Source: Lamellibrachia columna
Taxonomy: Eukaryota; Annelida; Polychaeta; Sabellida; Siboglinidae
Assembly (NCBI GenBank): GCA_963662155.1
Contig: OY759263.1
Span: forward strand, 39,721,044-39,785,043
Length of the DNA stretch: 64,000 nt
Direction of reading: 5' to 3'
Position numbers and translations under genes: made by a program. The notes under the pieces were generated by a model. It worked only from the letters and a program-made list of their open reading frames with translations, had not been told where the DNA came from and ran no database searches. Positions 57,701-64,000 of the stretch are shown piece after piece. Within the stretch, counting starts at the first letter, position 1. Each line of letters starts with the position of its first letter.

Positions 57701-59814
57701 ATCAGATAAAGTGGGCTGGACACAAGAGGAAGACGGCGACTGACTGGTGAGGAGTCAGATAAAGTGGGCTGGACACAAGAAGAAGACGGCGACTGACAGG
57801 TGAGGAGTCAGATAAAGTGGGCTGGACACAAGAGGAAGACGGCGACTGACTGGTGAGGAGTCAGATAAAGTGGGCTGGACACAAGAGGAAGACGGCGACT
57901 GACAGGTGAGGAGTCAGATAAAGTGGGCTGGACACAAGAGGAAGACGGCGACTGACAGGTGAGGAGTCAGATAAAGTGGGCTGGACACAAGAGGAAGACG
58001 GCGACTGACAGGTGAGGAGTCAGATAAAGTGGGCTGGACACAAGAGGAAGACGGCGACTGACTGGTGAGGAGTCAGATAAAATGGGCTGGACACAAGAGG
58101 AAGACGGCGACTGACTGGTGAGGAGTCAGATAAAGTGGGCTGGACACAAGAGGAAGACGGCGACTGACTGGTGAGGAGTCAGATAAAGTGGGCTGGACAC
58201 AAGAGGAAGACGGCGACTGACAGGTGAGGAGTCAGATAAAGTGGGCTGGACACAAGAGGAAGACGGCGACTGACAGGTGAGGAGTCAGATAAAGTGGGCT
58301 GGACACAAGAGGAAGACGGCGACTGACTGGTGAGGAGTCAGATAAAATGGGCTGGACACAAGAGGAAGACGGCGACTGACTGGTGAGGAGTCAGATAAAG
58401 TGGGCTGGACACAAGAGGAAGACGGCGACTGACAGGTGAGGAGTCAGATAAAGTGGGCTGGACACAAGAGGAAGACGGCGACTGACTGGTGAGGAGTCAG
58501 ATAAAGTGGGCTGGACACAAGATGAAGACGGCGACTGACAGGTGAGGAGTCAGATAAAGTGGGCTGGACACAAGAGGAAGACGGCGACTGACTGGTGAGG
58601 AGTCAGATAAAGTGGGCTGGACACAAGAGGAAGACGGCGACTGACAGGTGAGGAGTCAGATAAAGTGGGCTGGACACAAGAGGAAGACGGCGACTGACAG
58701 GTGAGGAGTCAGATAAAGTGGGCTGGACACAAGAGGAAGACGGCGACTGACAGGTGAGGAGTCAGATAAAGTGGGCTGTACACAAGAGGAAGACGGCGAC
58801 TGACTGGTGAGGAGTCAGATAAAATGGGCTGGACACAAGAGGAAGACGGCGACTGACTGGTGAGGAGTCAGATAAAGTGGGCTGGACACAAGAGGAAGAC
58901 GGCGACTGACAGGTGAGGAGTCAGATAAAGTGGGCTGGACACAAGAGGAAGACGGCGACTGACTGGTGAGGAGTCAGATAAAGTGGGCTGGACACAAGAG
59001 GAAGACGGCGACTGACAGGTGAGGAGTCAGATAAAGTGGGCTGGACACAAGAGGAAGACGGCGACTGACTGGTGAGGAGTCAGATAAAGTGGGCTGGACA
59101 CAAGAGGAAGACGGCGACTGACAGGTGAGGAGTCAGATAAAGTGGGCTGGACACAAGAGGAAGACGGCGACTGACAGATGTGAGGAGTCAGATAAAGTGG
59201 GCTGGACACAAGAGGAAGACGGCGACTGACAGGTGAGGAGTCAGATAAAGTGGGCTGGACACAAGAGGAAGACGGCGACTGACTGGTGAGGAGTCAGATA
59301 AAATTGGCTGGACACAAGAGGAAGACGGCGACTGACTGGTGAGGAGTCAGATAAAGTGGGCTGGACACAAGAGGAAGACGGCGACTGACAGGTGAGGAGT
59401 CAGATAAAGTGGGCTGGACACAAGAGGAAGACGGCGACTGACAGGTGAGGAGTCAGATAAAGTGGGCTGGACACAAGAGGAAGACGGCGACTGACAGGTG
59501 AGGAGTCAGATAAAGTGGGCTGGACACAAGAGGAAGACGGCGACTGACTGGTGAGGAGTCAGATAAAATGGGCTGGACACAAGAGGAAGACGGCGACTGA
59601 CTTGTGAGGAGTCAGATAAAGTGGGCTGGACACAAGAGGAAGACGGCGACTGACTGGTGAGGAGTCAGATAAAGTGGGCTGGACACAAGAGGAAGACGGC
59701 GACTGACAGGTGAGGAGTCAGATAAAGTGGGCTGGACACAAGAGGAAGACGGCGACTGACAGGTGAGGAGTCAGATAAAGTGGGCTGGACACAAGAGGAA
59801 GACGGCGACTGACA
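42776..59814. repeat. 17-kb, 53-bp minisatellite, about 320 copies
   Basis: The unit gaagacggcgactgac(a/t)ggt, gaggagtcagtttaagtggg, ctggacacaagag repeats at 53 bases without a break. Two subtypes form blocks: gtcagtttaag over most of the array, and gtcagataaag at about 48127-50318, 53266-53392 and 57433-59790. A rare two-base insertion (cagatgtgagg) at 48643, 49864 and 59175 marks duplicated blocks (shifts of 1221 and 9311 bases). A 2750-base shift relates 50801 to 53551 and 52309 to 55059. All ORFs on the minus strand (MSSPLYLTPH type) are repeat translations. No gene inside. Confidence 0.97.
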
Positions 59815-59871
59815 TGGGGATACTATGGGGAGTGGAGACGGCAGTGAAACGGGATCAGTGGTAAATGAGAA

Positions 59872-59985
59872 GGAAAACCAAACTCGAGGACCATTGTCGA
59901 TGTCAGCCGTCAGACACACAGAAGGAGAACCAAACTCGAGGACCGTTGTCGATGTCAGCCGTCAGACACACAGAAGGAGAACCAA
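59872..59985. repeat. 54-bp tandem duplication next to the 17-kb array
   Basis: Two copies share gagaaccaaactcgaggacc and gttgtcgatgtcagccgtca, each ending gacacacagaagga. A plus frame (59825-60049) reads through it, but no domain is recognised. Confidence 0.9.
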
Positions 59986-61060
59986 TGTAGCCAAAGTGCA
60001 GAGGCGTATTTTGTTGTTGTTGGGGGATTGGGCTATGACCCCCATTTGACTTCATTTGTTGATTATTTTTTTGTATATAGGTATGGTATGCGGTATGTAT
60101 GTTATTCATATATAAATACGGTATGCATGTAGTTAGATAAGATTAGACATATCACAACTGCCGACTTAAGAACACAAACCGTAGGCGGACAAATGGATAA
60201 ACCATTAATTTGGATGTTTTACAATGACGAAGATAATGTATTTCTAATCAAATATCAGCACTAGCAACCGATTTTTTTTACTAACGTTTTGGACACAATA
60301 ATTATAATCACATGCATAGTTTCCGGTGTTCTGTAATCATAATTAAAATCGAAATGTTGGTATTGATCCAATCATTGGCTAAAATTAAGTTTGTTCAACC
60401 GAACATGTATAATAACGATATGATGGCAAGTAACATGTCCAACCACAGAATATCTGAAGGAAAAAAACGTACTCGTGGAAAGAAACAGATTATTCCACGT
60501 GCGGGCCAGTGTTATGTTTTTGACTAATCTCTTTCACGTCCACTGGCAACGCTGCAGAAACAACAGCTGGTGAATGGGAAACCGACTGCCAATTTAAGGG
60601 ATTCACAGAAGTCAATATTGATACCCATAAAAGAAGGTCAACCACCGTGTTATATATAGAAATACCTAGCGAAGACTATTAGAAACTAACACGGGGTGTG
60701 TGTGCGTTCGCAGGAACAGTATGCGTGTGAAGCATACTTGCACTAACTTTGAACTTGTAAGAGAAAGTAGTTCCTTTAGAATGAAAACAAGAAAATGTTA
60801 CCGCTATTCAGTAAACCGCAGACCAGTGAGTTCAATATAAATAGTATGCAAACAAGAAACATTAATCAACGATTGTAGAGTTCCTTCGTAAGCACATTAA
60901 TTTATAAATAAATCCCAAATGGCATGGGATTCGAGAAATCTGAGTCATGTCTACTTGAACAGAGCCATGTCAAAGATGTTATTGTCTTTGTTGTTGAACT
61001 AATCGCTAAATTGGTAGATGAAGGTAATTCGTAGATTCTAAGAATTCAAATATTAGCATC
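59986..61060. other. Unique AT-rich spacer, no gene seen
   Basis: The 71-codon frame at 60312-60527 has no family resemblance. No repeats or RNA genes were recognised. Confidence 0.5.
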
Positions 61061-61165
61061 TAATGTCGCACAGAAACCTAATGTCACACAGCCACACAAT
61101 GTCACACTGCCATCTAATGTCACACTGACACCAATGTCACACTGCCATCCAATGTCACAAAATAC
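61061..61165. repeat. Degenerate 17-18-bp repeat
   Basis: Six imperfect copies of aatgtcacactgccat(c)(t/c), with cacag and gacac variants. Confidence 0.85.
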
Positions 61166-61204
61166 ACCATTTGGCGATGAAATAAAGCATGCCATATTGC
61201 GATC

Positions 61205-64000
61205 GCTATGGGCAATGAAAGAGAGAGCAATACATAATATTATTGTGATCGCTGTAAGGCAATGAAAGAAAGAGCAATACATAATATTATTGTGATCGCT
61301 GTAAGGCAATGAAAGAGAGAGCAATACATAATATTATTGTGATCGCTGTAAGGCAATGAAAGAGAGAGAGAGCAATACATAATATTATTGTGATCGCTGT
61401 AAGGCAATGAAAGAGAGAGCAATACATAATATTATTGTGATCGCTGTAAGGTAATGAAAGAGAGAGAGCAATACATAATATTATTGTGATCGCTGTAAGG
61501 CAATGAAAGAGAGAGCAATACATAATATTATTGTGATCGCTGTAAGGCAATGAAAGAGAGAGCAACACATAATATTATTTTGATCGCTGTAAGGCAATGA
61601 AAGAGAGAGCAATACATAATATTATTGTGATCGCTGTAAGGCAATGAAAGAAAGAGCAACACATAATATTATTTTGATCGCTGTAAGGCAATGAAAGAGA
61701 GAGCAATACATAATATTATTGTGATCGCTGTAAGGCAATGAAGGAGAGAGCAATACATAATATTATTGTGATCGCTGTAAGGCAATGAAAGAGAGAGCAG
61801 TACATAATATTATTGTGATCGCTGTAAGGCAATGAAAGAGAGAGCAGTACATAATATTATTTTGATCGCTGTAAGGCAATGAAAGAGAGAGAGAGCAGTA
61901 CATAATATTATTGTGATCGCTGTAAGGCAATGAAGGAGAGAGCAATACATAATATTATTGTGATCGCTGTAAGGCAATGAAAGAAAGAGCAACACATAAT
62001 ATTATTTTGATCGCTGTAAGGCAATGAAAGAGAGAGCAATACATAATATTATTGTGATCGCTGTAAGGCAATGAAAGAGAGAGCAATACATAATATTATT
62101 GTGATCGCTGTAAGGCAATGAAAGAGAGAGCAACACATAATATTATTGTGATCGCTGTAAGGTAATGAAAGAGAGAGAGCAATACATAATATTATTGTGA
62201 TCGCTGTAAGGCAATGAAAGAGAGAGCAATACATAATATTATTGTGATCGCTGTAAGGCAATGAAAGAGAGAGCAACACATAATATTATTTTGATCGCTG
62301 TAAGGCAATGAAAGAGAGAGCAATACATAATATTATTGTGATCGCTGTAAGGCAATGAAAGAAAGAGCAACACATAATATTATTTTGATCGCTGTAAGGC
62401 AATGAAAGAGAGAGCAATACATAATATTATTGTGATCGCTGTAAGGCAATGAAGGAGAGAGCAATACATAATATTATTGTGATCGCTGTAAGGCAATGAA
62501 AGAGAGAGCAGTACATAATATTATTGTGATCGCTGTAAGGCAATGAAAGAGAGAGCAGTACATAATATTATTTTGATCGCTGTAAGGCAATGAAAGAGAG
62601 AGAGAGCAGTACATAATATTATTGTGATCGCTGTAAGGCAATGAAGGAGAGAGCAATACATAATATTATTGTGATCGCTGTAAGGCAATGAAAGAAAGAG
62701 CAACACATAATATTATTTTGATCGCTGTAAGGCAATGAAAGAGAGAGCAATACATAATATTATTGTGATCGCTGTAAGGCAATGAAAGAGAGAGCAATAC
62801 ATAATATTATTGTGATCGCTGTAAGGCAATGAAAGAGAGAGCAACACATAATATTATTTTGATCGCTGTAAGGCAATGAAAGAGAGAGCAATACATAATA
62901 TTATTGTGATCGCTGTAAGGCAATGAAAGAAAGAGCAACACATAATATTATTTTGATCGCTGTAAGGCAATGAAAGAGAGAGCAATGCATAATATTATTG
63001 TGATCGCTGTAAGGCAATGAAGGAGAGAGCAATACATAATATTATTGTGATCGCTGTAAGGCAATGAAAGAGAGAGCAGTACATAGTATTATTGTGATCG
63101 CTGTAAGGCAATGAAAGAGAGAGCAGTACATAATATTATTGTGATCGCTGTAAGGCAATGAAAGAGAGAGCAATACATAATATTATTGTGATCGCTGTAA
63201 GGCAATGAAAGAGAGAGCAGTACATAATATTATTGTGATCGCTGTAAGGCAATGAAGGAGAGAGCAATACATAATATTATTGTGATCGCTGTAAGGCAAT
63301 GAAAGAGAGAGCAATACATAATATTATTGTGATCGCTGTAAGGCAATGAAAGAAAGAGCAACACATAATATTATTTTGATCGCTGTAAGGCAATGAAAGA
63401 GAGAGCAATACATAATATTATTGTGATCGCTGTAAGGCAATGAAAGAGAGAGCAATACATAATATTATTGTGATCGCTGTAAGGCAATGAAGGAGAGAGC
63501 AATACATAATATTATTGTGATCGCTGTAAGGCAATGAAAGAGAGAGCAATACATAATATTATTGTGATCGCTGTAAGGCAATGAAAGAGAGAGCAGTACA
63601 TAATATTATTGTGATCGCTGTAAGGCAATGAAAGAGAGAGCAGTACATACTATTATTGTGATCGCTGTAAGGCAATGAAAGAGAGAGCAGTACATAATAT
63701 TATTGTGATCGCTGTAAGGCAATGAAGGAGAGAGCAATACATAATATTATTGTGATCGCTGTAAGGCAATGAAAGAAAGAGCAACACATAATATTATTTT
63801 GATCGCTGTAAGGCAATGAAAGAGAGAGCATTACATAATATTATTGTGATCGCTGTAAGGCAATGAAGGAGAGAGCAATACATAATATTATTGTGATCGC
63901 TGTAAGGCAATGAAAGAAAGAGCAACACATAATATTATTTTGATCGCTGTAAGGCAATGAAAGAGAGAGCAGTACATACTATTATTGTGATCGCTGTAAG
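61205..64000. repeat. 47-bp minisatellite, about 59 copies, running off the window
   Basis: The unit caatgaaagagagagcaata, cataatattattgtgatcgc, tgtaagg repeats at about 47 bases. Indels of ga in the gagaga run and the variant acacataatattattttgat add variation. The variant order at 61763-61995 recurs at 62474-62706, a 711-base shift, so blocks have been duplicated. ORFs on the minus strand are repeat translations. Confidence 0.97.

Noticed and set aside
48495..59919. MSSPLYLTPH-type minus ORFs
   Set aside because: Repeated translations of the 53-bp unit, broken at each frame-changing indel.
60312..60527. 71-codon plus ORF
   Set aside because: AT-rich, without domain or context; length expected by chance.
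42776..64000. CRISPR-like appearance of regular repeats
   Set aside because: Units are contiguous with no unique spacers, and the DNA is eukaryotic.

Overview
The window is animal nuclear DNA. It has GT-AG introns with exons in compatible phases, an AATAAA-ended 3' end, CR1-type LINEs, tRNA-derived SINEs, a Penelope-like element and very long minisatellites. There are no operons, Shine-Dalgarno sites or rRNA/tRNA genes. The gene content and repeat style suggest a marine invertebrate, perhaps a mollusc or other lophotrochozoan; the phylum is inference only. Roughly half of the 64 kb is tandem repeat.

Layout. 1-2155: a 53-bp satellite that runs off the left edge. 2634-3849 (minus): two short exons that together read as the N-terminal (MNNL) domain of a Delta-type Notch ligand, separated by a large (TG)n tract. 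4511-5192: a 26-bp minisatellite. 6000-6600: a decayed LINE reverse transcriptase. 8436-8770: a complete SINE between 14-bp target duplications. 9945-13440: a CR1-like LINE fragment split by a 2.7-kb Penelope-like retroelement with reverse transcriptase, GIY-YIG endonuclease and two hammerhead-ribozyme motifs. 13555-15990: a 2.4-kb unit bounded by long imperfect inverted repeats and carrying an ORF of a family I recognise only as uncharacterised and multicopy in animals. 16570-20215: two more CR1-like LINE copies on the minus strand.

20425-30110 (plus) is the one clear host gene: seven coding exons giving about 242 aa of a MICOS subunit of the APOO/APOOL (MIC26/MIC27) family. Its introns hold MITE-like fold-backs and five minisatellites. 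Two of these arrays lie directly against the 3' splice sites of exons 5 and 7 and are built from copies of those splice sites.

30.1-36.3 kb holds SINE fragments, including a tRNA-like head amplified in tandem, and minisatellites of 56 bp and 22 bp. 36.3-41.4 kb is a 46-bp minisatellite with about 1.9-kb higher-order duplications. 42.8-59.8 kb is a single 17-kb, 53-bp minisatellite with two sequence subtypes in blocks. 61.2-64.0 kb is a 47-bp minisatellite that runs off the right edge. The long ORFs in these arrays follow from stop-free repeat units and are not treated as genes.

The strongest points for follow-up are the splice-site-derived minisatellites in the MICOS gene, the ribozyme-bearing Penelope element whose stop codon lies in the ribozyme core, the inverted-repeat element with its conserved ORF, and the unrecognised Delta-like exons.
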